Shown piece by piece: positions 49,090 to 61,202 of a stretch of 64,000 bases of DNA. The DNA is from Rotaria sp. Silwood1. Taxonomy: Eukaryota > Rotifera > Eurotatoria > Philodinida > Philodinidae. Position numbers and translations under genes: made by a program. Numbering within the stretch: position 1 is the first letter of the stretch; each line of letters begins with the position of its first letter. Location: positions 248,001 to 312,000 of the forward strand of contig CAJNOP010000080.1 in the NCBI GenBank assembly GCA_905250075.1, given 5' to 3'. The notes below the pieces were generated by a model. It saw only the letters and a list, made by a program, of their open reading frames with translations. It was not told the DNA's origin and searched no databases.

Positions 49090-50379
49090 GATAAATCTTG
49101 TTTGTCGTGTTGAAAATAGAGAAATATTTCATTTTTAAGCGGAATTGAGAAAGATTGATGAATGTAAATTGCAGATAAAAGAAAAAGGAAAGAGGAAAAA
49201 AATGTTTATGTTACTCCTCAACATATTGGCTTTCCGACCAGTTGATAATAGATAAAATAGATGGTATTAGTCATCCATTCTTTTGCTTAGAAAAACAACA
49301 GACATTGCATGAGAGAATTTCTATAAATGGTATTCATTCATAACGGATATGTTGATACAAGGTCGACTTTTTTGGTCTAGAATCTATTTTTTTTATCTAT
49401 CTGGATGGAGAGAAATATCACTAGAAGATTTCTTTGCACGCTTTAGTTTTCTGCTATTCAATAGTGAGGTTCTTTGCATCTTTAGTTCCGCTCAAGTTTT
49501 GAAGGAAAAAGATTTTTTTCCTAATATACTCTCAATAGATTATTATTTATACGGAGCTTTGTGCACTGATCACATTTATGATATTTATATTTCGGGTTTT
49601 GTTGAATCTTGTATATGCAGAAAAAGAACTTGACCATCGATGAAAAAAAAATTGTAGAAAGCAGTGTTTCAAAGCTAACATTTAGAAAAAAATCTCTATT
49701 TTAAATTGAAACGCCTTCTAAAAATCTTGTTTTTAACAGTATTCCTGAGAGAACGCGTTTTTCTGTTGAATCAACATTTTCTATAGGATTGTTCGGATAT
49801 TTTTATAGTGTTCTTTCACTGAGAACAAAGACTTTTTCACATATACTTTAGCATGCAGTATTTATAATGATTATTTTTTTTTTGAGAAGAAATTGAGGTA
49901 CGTCACAAACAAGGTAAGTGAATATTTGAACTCGTACATTGAGTGAACACGTCTTTTGATAATATATATTCTGTTAGAGTTTTAAAAAAAACATGTCGTA
50001 ATATCATACTCAAAAATATTTTGCTTAAAAACGGTTGTTCTTCATATAAGCATCTCACCATAGTATCGCAGAACCTATTATGATATTGGGAAAGAAAAAA
50101 ACTAGTTGCATAACAAACACAACGAGCACAAATGAATAAAACTAATTTATCTCTGTAAAAAAAATTCATAAACAAGTTGGAAAAATTCCGAACAGTATTT
50201 ATATAGAGGAAAGAACTCCGTTAAGTTTGTTTACATGTAACGATTATTCATATAGTGCTTTTTAAAATTCTCATTCGATGTTACTAAACTCAATTTATAA
50301 TTAATGACGATAACAAGGTTCTTCATTTTTATTATCGTTTCTTTTGTCTCTTTGTATCGCTTTTCTTTGTATGTCCCAT
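49090..50379. other. 5' flank of CorA copy 2 and intergenic sequence
   Basis: About 49235-49365 is homologous to the flank of copy 1. Beyond it I see no gene; short frames (49349-49633 plus, 49903-50175 minus) lack family features. Confidence 0.45.
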
Positions 50380-51377
50380 AGTACAGAGTGCAAAAAGAAC
50401 TGATCCCTCAAGATTAAAATGTAATTAAATATTTATTTATAATTACAAAAGAACTAAAATATATGCCAACAGTAACAGTAGTGAATGTACAATATATACA
50501 AATCAATTTTACACAATCTTACAATTCAAAAAGTTAAACCAAACAATAGTTGTTATTTTCCATCTGTTGCGCATGGCAGTGATCTTCTTTGCACTCAAAA
50601 ATTAACTAACCTCCTCAAATTTTATCTTGCTGAGTTATATATAGAAAGATGCAGTTTTTGACGTGCTTTTCCCGATTGCTAAGAGATTTTTGGGAGGACT
50701 TGCTCTGATATACTTTCAGAGCAAAAATTTTAAAAAATTCATAAAAAATGATCATTTTTGTCCATTTTTTAGTTAAACAATAACACATTAGAGAGTCTTT
50801 AGACATAATTTATAGTTGAGAATCTTGTTCTATCATGATGCATTTAACAGATGCAATCAAGATACGTTAATTAATACTGAGAAAGAGGGATATTTAATGG
50901 TAATATGTGTTGTCATAAAGTGTTAAATAGAATTTTCTAAAACTCATCAAAATTTTCAAAAATTTGTAAAATAGTATCTGAGGATGGATTCAAAGATCGT
51001 TCTATATCTCTTGATAGGATTTTCAGAAACAGCTAAAAATTTGGGTTTGAGTATAACTTTTCACGGGCCTTCGAATGGTATAACTTATTTTAAAATCAAA
51101 TTTTTTCGTGTGCATGCTTGGTCAGTAGTCTGATGGATCCTCTCTTAAAATTAAATTTTCGAATATACGATAAAGAAATAGGTCGACATAGGTGGAAAAT
51201 AACAACTATTGTTTGGTTTAACGTTTTGAATTATAAGATTGTATAAAATTGTTTTCTATATATTTTATATATTGTACATCCACTACTGTTACTGTTGGCA
51301 CATATTTTAGTTCTTTTGTAATTATAAATAAATATTTAATTACATTTTAATCTTGAGGGGTCAGTTTACTCCGTACT
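50380..51377. mobile_element. Element of about 1 kb with about 185-base terminal inverted repeats
   Basis: Left arm from AGTACAGAGTG...CTGATCCCTCAAGATTAAAA at 50380 to the TTAAACCAAACAATAGTTGTTATTTTCC block near 50560; right arm is its reverse complement from about 51190 (GGAAAATAACAACTATTGTTTGGTTTAA) to ...GTACT at 51377. Both arms share TTACATTTTAATCTTGAGG, the TAATTACAAAAGAACTAAAATAT block and the GCCAACAGTAACAGTAGTG block. The centre has no recognised transposase, so it is non-autonomous. Confidence 0.75.
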
Positions 51378-52338
51378 ACTTTTAGTTGACGACTTATAGT
51401 ACTCAGATGTTTTGTTACAGTGCCCATATACGACCTATAAATGATCAAATACTAGTTGTTTACGGGTGTGGATATCGGTATTGATCTTTTCTACACCCAC
51501 ATACCACCACTCACACATCCACCCATACCCTGACTGCTTCATGCACAACACTGGCTTAGAAACTGTGGGATAGAGCTGTCGGTCTGACCTGTTGGCCTGC
51601 AAGCGTCTGACAGGCTACCAGGCCAGGCTAAAATGTTTCGCCTGACTAAAATATACTTGAAATTATTTTTTTTTACTTTATTTCGAAAGGTGGATGTCAT
51701 CATGAATTAAGTTATATTTTGACACATTTTAAAAGTACTTGATTCATTTGAAATTACTCTAACGAGACTCAAAAGCGAGAGAACAATAGATGAAACAGAA
51801 AAAAAAGAGCATTAATAAATGAAGTTTGACTTCTTCTAAGACGAAAATAACACGAATTAAATACAAAGCAACAATGAATTGACTTGATTCTTTCAAATTT
51901 TTTTAGTATGGAGAAATATCTTGTCTATCTAAGTTCGGAACACGATAAAAACGATTCATCATTGTCTTCCACTTTCTCATCCATTTTCTATTCCAATAAC
52001 CACAAATACTTCATCATCATCTTCTATTTCAGAAATTTCGTAATAGTGATTATTTTTTGTTGTGAAATACTCTTGGTGCTAATTAAGGTTTTTTTTTCAT
52101 TTTCTACTTTATGGAAACTTTTTTTCTATTATTATTATTATGAAAAAAAGAAGAAATAAAGAATCATATTAATCTTAAATAGTAGTACAAATTATGAAAA
52201 ATGATGAATATATATATCCTAGGAAAGTCAATTGCAGCTTTTTGTTTTGCATGTGCCTGCAGGTCGAACCAGGCCGAAAAAGATTGGTCTGTTTGCAACT
52301 GTGTAGTGGAGGAACTAATTAGATCGGGTGGCGGGATG
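51378..52338. other. Non-coding stretch with a GTGTGGGTG-type palindromic segment
   Basis: Around 51464-51530 a GGGTGTGGATAT...GGTATTGATCTT...CTACACCCACATACC segment resembles one at 53845-53935. No gene. A 91-codon plus-strand frame (51884-52159) is serine/phenylalanine/tyrosine-rich and ends in lysines, as expected of AT-rich noise. Confidence 0.4.
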
Positions 52339-52480
52339 TTCGCCAATAACACTTTCGTCAATGGCGAAAGTCCTGAAGGTATATTGGCGAAAGTACAGTA
52401 GACTTTCGCCAATTGGCTAAGTTCCAGACAATGTATTGGCGAAAGTACAGTGGACTTTCGTCAATTGGTGAAAGTGAGGT
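52339..52480. repeat. Tandem TTGGCGAAAGT / ACTTTCGCCAA repeat array, left part
   Basis: Units of about 55 bases with alternating inverted motifs: TATTGGCGAAAGTACAGTGG, ACTTTCGCCAATTGGCGAAAGT, then a variable spacer. Each unit contains a short perfect palindrome around CCAATTGG. The same units recur at 53014-53212. Confidence 0.75.
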
Positions 52481-52553
52481 GGACTATCTCAGTGGTCACG
52501 GAACAATATTAATAAAGGATATGTGTCAGCGCTGAAGTTAATGTTATTAGAAT

Positions 52554-52943
52554 ATATATGGGGTTGGCCAGTCTGGCCGGATATCCCTATGCCTTTTTCC
52601 ATCATTCAGTTTCTGTAATATACCAGAAAAATCTAATTTTTATAATAGTAATAGTACTTGCATAATGCTAATGATCTGCCAAGGCTAGGAAGTTTATGTC
52701 TTGGTTCAAATCACAATCATTAAGTGTCTTTAGAATTATCTGTTGGTAAATATCAAAAGGCTTTGAAAGATGCTTTATCGATTTCCTTTCAAACAAGAGA
52801 TAAATTGTTTCTCTTTGGCGGATCATCAGCATTATATGAGTACTATAACTAGCAAAAAAATCAGATATTTCTGACGTATTATAGAGACGGATTGATTAAA
52901 AACGTGATTGGGACATCCGGCCAGACTGGCCAACCCCATATAT
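52554..52943. mobile_element. Element of 390 bases with 34-base terminal inverted repeats, nested in the repeat array
   Basis: Left end (52554) ATATATGGGGTTGGCCAGTC continuing TGGCCGGATATCCC; right end (to 52943) is its reverse complement with one mismatch (GGGACATCCGGCCAGACTGG then CCAACCCCATATAT). The interior is AT-rich without coding sequence. It sits between two blocks of the same tandem array, as expected for an insertion. Confidence 0.75.
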
Positions 52944-53013
52944 CATAGTTTACACTCATCGATGTAGGTGAAAAAAATTTTTTTAGTGTACGTCTAATTT
53001 ACCATGAAATTGC

Positions 53014-53212
53014 TGAAAGCTCACTGTACTTTCGCCAATTGGCGACAGTCCAGAAATATATTGGCGAAACTCCACCGAACGTATTGGCGAAAGTACTGTG
53101 GACTTTCGCCAATTGACGAAATTCCACGGTATGTATATGGCGAAAGTACAGTGGGCTTTCTCCAATGGCGAAAGTCCTATTGGTGAAAGTCTTATTGGCG
53201 AAATTCTGGAAC
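53014..53212. repeat. Tandem TTGGCGAAAGT / ACTTTCGCCAA repeat array, right part
   Basis: At least four further units of the motif found at 52339-52480, for example GTATTGGCGAAAGTACTGTG followed by GACTTTCGCCAATTGACGAA, with spacers of about 10-15 bases. Confidence 0.75.
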
Positions 53213-54553
53213 CCCATAAGATCGAACAGAAAGACATAACTGCAGCATCGAATCAGTAGAGTTGCTATCGCTTATTAAGTTAAAAGATTTAATCTAATAG
53301 TGTTACTGGCTAGTCTCATGTCAATCAATCGATAGAAGAAACAGTGGTGATGTTGCCCATCAGTACAAATTGAACACACATGAAACAATTATATGACGTG
53401 GTTTTTTGGTAGAACTAGCAAAAAATTTTATTTTTCTTACACAGATACTGGCATTCAAAAGTCATGATGTAATGATAAAAACTTTTGTGTTTCCATCGGT
53501 AAATGTCTACATCTGCTCTAATGATTTTATTACTTGGTGTGTTTCGTCAATAGTAAAACTTCAATTTATTACTTTGCTACTACAAAAAAAATTTCTTATG
53601 AGGTTGAATTTTTTTATTGTAAGATTAAATATGAGGCCGATATTTTTTCCAATTCAAATGAAAATGATGATGACAGTCAATATCTATCTATTTGTGGAAG
53701 CCCGACCTAATATTTCCATATAATAACAGATGCATAATAGTTCCGATTTGACTCAGAATTACATGCACACGATGATGATTATCAGCTGTAGACTAGGTAC
53801 AGGTACCTAGTGTTATTCAAGTTCTACGTGAAGCAATATGGGGTGTGGGTGTGCGTGTTTGTGGGAATGTAAGTGTGGGATGTGAATGTTGGTATTGATC
53901 TTCTTTACACGCACATACTACACTACCCATACTGACAATCATTTAAAAACCAAGCTGCAATTGTATATTAGTTACTTATACTGAATGGAAAACAGTTCAA
54001 TTGATGTGAAAATTTCTCAAAAGTTCAAAGAATATATGTAAGAACTTCACCGGGCTAAACTTATGTGTTATAAAGAGACTGAATAAAATGTAGACTATTT
54101 GATGCATTACAAAGTGCATCGAATAACTTACATCTGTAAACGAATATAGGATCCAGGTTGAATAGATACATCAATAACCTTGCCAAATAAGGAGAAAATA
54201 GTATGGACATTTATTTTAAGCATCTAAATTAATATCTATTAGCTACAAGAGCAGCATTTGTATAGAAAGGAACTATTTAATAAATCATTTTCATAGTAAC
54301 TGATACGCTTTTCGTATTATTAATACGTTTGCGATTAATGGTTTTTATAAATTATAATCAATAAAAATAACTGAACAAAACCGTGGATTAACTGTGGTTA
54401 CTCAGCGGCTTTCATAAAAACAAAGACGACATTGGAAATGAATCAAGATCAAAACTGACTGAGTTGTATATAACCATTTCCTTTTCCTCTTATTCAAGGA
54501 AACACTAATGCTCACGAATAATAAAGAAGAACCGTTCACAACTTACTATTCAA
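53213..54553. other. Non-coding stretch
   Basis: No gene recognised. Contains the second GTGTGGGTGTGCG...GGTATTGATCTTC...ACGCACATAC segment at 53845-53935. A 105-codon plus-strand frame (53406-53723) has no recognisable features. Confidence 0.4.
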
Positions 54554-57210
54554 TGAAGCAAACCGATCTTCATCGAATTTCAGTTCTGAAAAACAATCAT
54601 GATTTGTTGATGGTAACATATATATTTTTAATTCAGACTCAGCATATAGTATACGTAGTAATCGTCGCTCATAACCACTGAGATTTTTTTCATTTGCCAA
54701 GTAAACTTTCGCTATCGTACATCTAAAAGAAAAAATGAGAAAAAAGTCGAATGATTCAAAAGTATGTAATAATTATTTATTACTTCTTCAGAAAATGTGG
54801 ATTTTTCAATATAACATATTGCCACTTATGACTCCTCCTGTATCGAACAATCAATTTCTTTGAATAATAGTGTACGAAGAAATGACCGTGACTTGTGATA
54901 TAATTGGATATCTGATCGACTCCGATATAAACGATTGTCACAGTTATAAGAATCTAAATACAAGAAAAAAACAAGAAACTAAGCGTAACAGCAAAACGAC
55001 AAGAATAATTTATAGGTCTACAATAATCTTGATAATTTGTTGTAAGAGTACTAGACTCTGCTCTTGGTGAACGTTCTAAATAAAAAAATCATCTAAAAGT
55101 TAAATACCTGAAATAAAGGAAGTAAAAATGATGATGATAAAATACCAATACTCATAATTATATCCGAATCTGTATCTTCATCAATTTCGTCTTCGTTTAT
55201 ATTAATCATCAGTAAACTAAAATCAGGTTCGTAATGAAACTTGGTACTTAAAGATGATTTTCGTTAAATTTCTAGGCTGTCTTTCCCTTAATTTTTATAG
55301 CAGTCATCAAGAAAATAACCAACTTTTCAGTAATTATGATTTCTCCTTGGTTTTCCTCTTCCTCTTGTTGATAATAAAATCTTTACTGAATTATTCTGTG
55401 TGAATAGAATATAGTGATCTGATTCCAGAGAATCGGGCGGCAACTAAATCACTTTGTTTTTCATATGCCTTTTTTTTAGCGTGAATCAAAAGCCATTTAA
55501 AATGTTCCAGAAGTATAAGGTAATTCAATGCATCAACAAAACACATGAAACGAAAGGAAAATAGTACGAAGACAATAATTGTTTTGTTTGCCGTTCATTA
55601 ATAAGAAAAAGAGCAAAGCATATGAAAAACCAAAATCATGATATTTTTCTTTTTAGTTTAGAAACAATGAGATGAGAAAATAAACAAACAGCAATGAAGT
55701 TGAATCATCTCTAAATAACTTTAAAAAAATAAAGCTTTCAATAAAAAGAAAATCTATATAGTCTACATGTAATTATGTTCTTTGCATCAAGAAACAGTTG
55801 TTGCAACTGAATAAATCTTTTTAAATAGAAAATAATGCAGTGTTGCCAAGGATTTTCAGTAACGACGAGATCTAGTTGGCTTGGCTTTTGTTTTAATATA
55901 GATAAAGAATATAACGGACTTTTCAATCAACTGTTCAATTTTGATGGTGTAAAGTAATAACTATTGAATTGTTTAATTCCATGTAATTGTACAAGGGGAA
56001 GCGCTTCACTGTCGCACGTTAAAAAAGTTGGATAATACCTAAGTTTTATTGTTTGTTACGATCATTAACAAAATATTCGACAAAATAACTGATTGCTTGT
56101 TGGCATTTGTTGCATAACAATGAATGATATATGTGTTCCCGAACAACAGAACGTCAATAAATAATAACCACACCTATTTTATTTCACTTCAAGCGAATAA
56201 TTGTGGATGATAATCATTCTGCATATAGTCAATAACGTCTAGTGCTTGACTACTAGGATCTATAGACTTATTCTGTATTTCTTTTGTGCGTTTTGTTATT
56301 TAAAAAATTCAATGTTGTAATAATAGCATATCATTTTCTCTAGTATTGTGGGCAACTACGGTCTGCACTAAATGTTCCTATTAAACTTTCTTGCCCAAAA
56401 CAACCAATGTTACATACAGTACAATTGTTGCTATAAATGACTGAATAGTGCCTATGTAAATGCAACACGAGATTTTGTAGCCCAGCATAATAGTCATCAG
56501 GATCTTTGTAATAGCGCAAAAATAATTCATCAAATATTGTAAATTTATCACATTGCATAATAATTTATAATGAAATAGACGAATTCCAATAATAAACAAT
56601 GATAAATGTGACATTTGTTGAATTAATAAACACTCTAGTAGTACAGATAAAAGCCTGTTAAATAAGAAATTTCTTATTTCTGTGACTTTCACATATGCAA
56701 AGTCATTAATTGCCTTTATTTTTCGATTGAAAAAATTGGGAAAGAGTTGTTTTTTTAATTTGGTATCAATAGTCTTTCATTCGAGATGTTTTAATTTAGT
56801 ATACAGAGATAATATAGTTGTTTCTTTATCATGACGCAATAGTGTAACATGTAGATAATCAATTCTAATTGCTTCCGGTAATGATAAAACCAGTATTTGA
56901 TGTAAAGTGTTCATACTAGGATAACTTAAAAAAACATCACGACTGTCTTCTACAACTTGGAATGATCTTTGTAAATATTAGTTGGCTGACGTTATTTCAT
57001 TGATAAATCACAACGATACTAACGTTTATCATCAACACGAATACTACTTAAATAGCATAACTAACAATAGAAATAGCCACCATGACCCACAAAGTTAAAA
57101 ATTAGATTCATTGCCGGACAATCACTAATTTCACTGAAAAACTTCAATTTATAATTTAAATTACCGGCAACTAGAACGTCTGAAAAAAGATATGACAAAT
57201 TCACAAACGA
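54554..57210 (-). pseudogene. Unrecognised, possibly decayed multi-exon minus-strand gene
   Basis: Several minus-strand segments have coding character, meaning mixed residue use and plausible splice borders. They are about 57210-57080 (...VLVAGNLNYKLKFFSEISD..., ending FVGHGGYFYC and a stop), about 56975-56810 (FLSYPSMNTLHQILVLSLPE...), 56558-56340 (CDKFTIFDELFLRYYKDPDD...), about 55265-55108 (...YEPDFSLLMININEDEID..., ending at a GT donor) and about 54726-54555 (CTIAKVYLANEKNLSGYERR...). I do not recognise a family. The hydrophobic run before GHG faintly recalls caspase-like peptidases, but no partner cysteine block is seen. Stops between and within segments make a pseudogene or a gene with unresolved exons equally possible. 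Confidence 0.33.
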
Positions 57211-60109
57211 AGTAAGGATGAAGCTGTTAGAAAATCAATACTAACGAGTGAGATATAAACAAAAACTGGTAAAAATTAAGAAATGGAAGATAGAACAGTT
57301 TGCTTTTAGTTACCGATGATTCTTGAGGGTGTGGTTTTGAATAACTTTACTTTTTACCGCTTTTCTTAATCACGAGTTAAGTAAAGGTTGAGGTTATACC
57401 TAACTTATATCGATAAAAGTACCAGATTATGGCGACAATAAAGAATTTTCGAAGGTAACTCGACAATTGAGCAGATTAATAACCATAATTTTAATTTTGT
57501 TGACTTTATAAAAATGATTCTGTCCAAATGTATAATCAAATAGCTAAGATTTTCTTTAGCGATATGTGAAAGTCAGAAATGATGTTAAGAGATATAAGAG
57601 AAATGCAGAATGAGAGAAAGAAAAAGAGAGACATATATGTATAACTAATTTTTCACTCATACCTGTTTGTACAATATGTATATTTTCATTATACTATAAT
57701 TCATATTTACATAAAATACACTTTTCTTTGTGTAATGATGTCTGCAATGTTCATCATTGTGTGTAAGTCTTTTATTGATAATGGTATATTATATAGTTCA
57801 GATACAGCTGATTTAATGAGTTACATTAAATGATTTGATTGTAATTTACAAATACTTGCACTCCGTAGTATTTATGTCCGAAGACAGGAGATGCCATAAA
57901 AGTCACTTTTTAGTTCGAAATAGTTTTAATAAAATAGTAAAACAAAAGTGACATACTCGATATAGACTATATAAATCTGGCGCCATCAATCTTCTTGAAA
58001 TCACTTTCGGATTTGTTATATCTGTATCTCTCAACGAAGATTCGAAAAGAAAATTTCAAAATTAGTTTTTTTAAATAGTTAGAAATATCGAGTCGATCAT
58101 GCTGATTAGGAAAATTGGTGCCGGAGTCTTGAGAAATGTAATGCTGAATTGAATATCGAGTCTGATCCATATTCGGATTTTAGAGTTAAAACTTGACTTT
58201 TGACTAATCTATGATAGAGACTGCTCTCCCATGGAATGATTATTGAGAATCTACTGCTAGTAAATCGCCGGGGCTCTTTTGAAATCGTTAGTAGCATGGT
58301 GTAATGTATGAAAACGAGTGAATGTTTTTAAAATCTATGGAAACTGACAGAATTGGGTTGTCTTCAATATACTCTATTGGTTCTGATGAATCTGGGCGTT
58401 CTGTACTTGTCACAGAGCTTTGATCGAATTCAGTTATGAGATAAATTTGTACTATAGATGGCACTGCAAAAGTTTTTTTATTAGTGAAATATATGCTGAA
58501 ACTGTTTTCTTCTTGGTTAATTCGTATTCTTTCTAATAAATAATTCGAGTTTTACTAGAAAATGTTGTCTATAATAGTTCACAGCTGACGGCGCATGTCG
58601 TAAGTACTACCACTTGTAGTGCTAACGAACGCACGTGAAATAGGCTCTAAACTGTTCGAAACATGATCGGTTGTATTCAATTGTCAATACTCAACCAGAA
58701 TAAGAATGCATAAAGATCATTTGAAATACTTAACACTTTGTAACAGAGAAATACAAGAACACGATTCTGGTGCGGTAAGCATGGATTCTCTCTTTCTAGT
58801 GCTCTTGTAGTACTGAATAGCTTTTGAACTCAATTGAAGCTATAGCATTTCGGCGTAGTTTTTCAAGCTCGATTCAAATTTGTCATTTAACTGCTGTAAG
58901 AGAGGACGAAATCGTGGCAAATATTTCCTATTGTCTGTACTATTGGTGCATTTTTTCACCTTTGAATCAGTATAATACTTGTTCTTTGCTCATTTGTTCT
59001 GCAAACACGTGCATGTGATGTAACTTGGTATCTGGCAAAAAAGCTATTTTTTTTCATCTAGTTCAAAAAAAAACAGTAGTAAGCATAATTTCTTGTCCAA
59101 GAAAGGAAATCGACTTGATATTTGCAGAGCAAAAACCTCATTGCATGGAAACACCGGCCAATAATCAAACAGGTTTGCGATTAAACTTACCGTGTTAATT
59201 GGTACATATTATAATCAGAAGAATACTACTACTAGAATCAGAACTTATAGGTCTTCATTTTGAAATTATGACTATTTCACTACTCTTTCTAACACGAGCC
59301 ATTATTTATCCAGAAAAATCGAAAGCACAAAACTTTGGTCTGATATATTGCCCCTGACAAAATCTCATTACTCTTATTCGAAGCCAAACATTTCAGCCAA
59401 AAAGAAATTATCCTTTGTGAGTTATGATGTCTGTAACGAAGATGGATTTTCCACTTCTGTTGTGAAACATATGCATTTTTTGACGAGTTCATATTTCAAT
59501 AACGAAGTATTTTGTGGTGACAAAAGCTTTTGATATATTATGATTAAAATATCTGCACGTGTTTGCAGTACGGGTGTAGGTGTTCGGTTCATCAATACCC
59601 ACACATCTGATGAAGTAAGATCTCAACTTTACGACAAAGTGTAAGAACGATCGCGTGTAGGTGCGTTGTTGAGCAAAGAAAAAAAGAAAAATTACACTTC
59701 GTTATAATTTCCAAACAATTTTTTTTCAAAGTAACTGGTTACGAATACAGTAAAAGTTAACCAAAATTGTTTTTTGATATATAAGAATTCAAACAGACAA
59801 CGTTCGTCATCAGACAATTCGATGCCTAACGATACATTAATTATTAGAATTTAAGTTGATGATTGTCAATACAACGGCTTTGCAGTCAAAATTTTCCAAG
59901 ACTGAAACAAAGAAATTGTTGCCTTTGGCAAATTATGTTATGTTGTCTCACATATTTATTCCATGGTATTCAGACAAATGTATTTCTTTTTGTAAATCGG
60001 TATAAATCTAAATGTTAATATAATTTCTTGTTCTTTATTTTTTTTTTGAAAAAAATCCATTGTCTACTAAACAAAACATAATTAACATAAAATATCAAAA
60101 ATCAAAACA
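57211..60109. other. Interval without a supported gene
   Basis: Minus-strand segments at about 58300-57967 and about 58935-58835 (the latter reading KYLPRFRPLLQQLNDKFESS then a stop) have some coding character and may be decayed exons related to the unrecognised gene on the same strand. Frames are broken by stops and shifts. The rest is AT-rich; nothing else is seen. Confidence 0.35.
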
Positions 60110-61046
60110 CTATGTTTTAGGTCGTCGTTTTGATAATTGATATTCATCCCATAATTTCGCTTTATCAACAGGAACAATGACACATTTTATAGATACTTCA
60201 ACGAGTGGATTGATCTAAAAAAAACAAAAATTACAATCATTTTATCTTAAAAGTACATTAAATTAAATTTACTTTAAGAATAACATTAAATTCTCCCCCT
60301 AATTTATAGGTATCTTGATTAATAGAACCGTCTTCTAAAATAATAGCATCTTCATCACACATAACATTCTAAAGTATTTTTAAAAAGAATATATAAATTT
60401 TAAATTCAAATGAAAATCAATAACATACAATACGTCGAAGTGCAATACGAATATTATCTTTTGTTAATGACCATTCTTTTAATTTAAGATTAATTGGTAT
60501 TTGTAATACAATTGATTGTAAATAATCACGACATTTCATAACAAATGGTGATATTTGTGGTCGATCTACAAGTAATTTTCTTTCCTCTTCAAATAATGCT
60601 ATATTTTCTGGTGTTGGATAAAGTGCTAATTGTGCTGGTAATAATTCTCTGTAAGCCATTTCACGTGGAATATTAACTATTTCACCTTTGTAACCGACAC
60701 CTATTCATAAAATGATATTTTTTATTAAATATTTTAAATTAATCATTTGCTTTTTCTTTTACCTTCAACATATTCCGTTAGTATAACATCAATATTTCCC
60801 CATTTTTCTGTATCTGTATCACGAATAATACGATATTGAAAATCAGTATATTTGTATTTACTATAATCATATATATTTTCCCATGGACGTAATTTTGTCA
60901 ATGGATGTACACGTTCAACAATAACAGTTGTCTAATCGAACAAAAACAATAGAAGTAATGAATTCTACAGAATAATTTCTATTTACTCGAATAGGAATCT
61001 GAATAATACGAGCAGATTGTAATGGTCGAATCAATGTTCGAAACAT
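60110..61046 (-). CDS. MRPL9: Mitochondrial ribosomal protein bL9m
   Basis: Minus-strand exons 61046-60987, 60931-60763, 60700-60429, 60368-60273 and 60214-60110; 702 bases, 233 residues. bL9m is part of the large mitoribosomal subunit near the L1 side. The N-terminus MFRTLIRPLQSARIIQIPIR is basic and amphipathic, suiting a mitochondrial targeting sequence. The bL9 core follows: TVIVERVHPLTKLRPWENIY (in MRPL9 the equivalent VVVERWW...), DVILTEYVEGVGYKGEIVNI (the bL9 signature G-x-x-G-x-x-V), then LPAQLALYPTPENIALFEEE, matching [20 protein letters not shown] of animal MRPL9. The C-terminal part (EFNVILKINPLVEVSIKCVI) is more divergent. Lies 156 bases downstream of the ADAR stop on the same strand. 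Confidence 0.88.
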
Positions 61047-61202
61047 CTACAAAAGAGAGAAGCTATGATGGAAAAACAATATTCGTTTAGAAAAAAAGAA
61101 AAGAAAAGAAAAACAAAATCGCATACGCATAGAGCCATGAATTACTTTAAAATAAATGAAGAAACAAAAAAAACAAAGCATGAAATATTTTTGTTTTCGA
61201 AA

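Noticed and set aside
52339..53212. CRISPR-like appearance of regularly spaced repeats
   Set aside because: Eukaryotic context, inverted and variable units, irregular spacers and no cas genes; it is a palindromic tandem repeat.
56381..57130. Caspase-like peptidase call based on a hydrophobic strand followed by GHG
   Set aside because: Only one weak motif, no catalytic cysteine block, and stops nearby; left as unrecognised.
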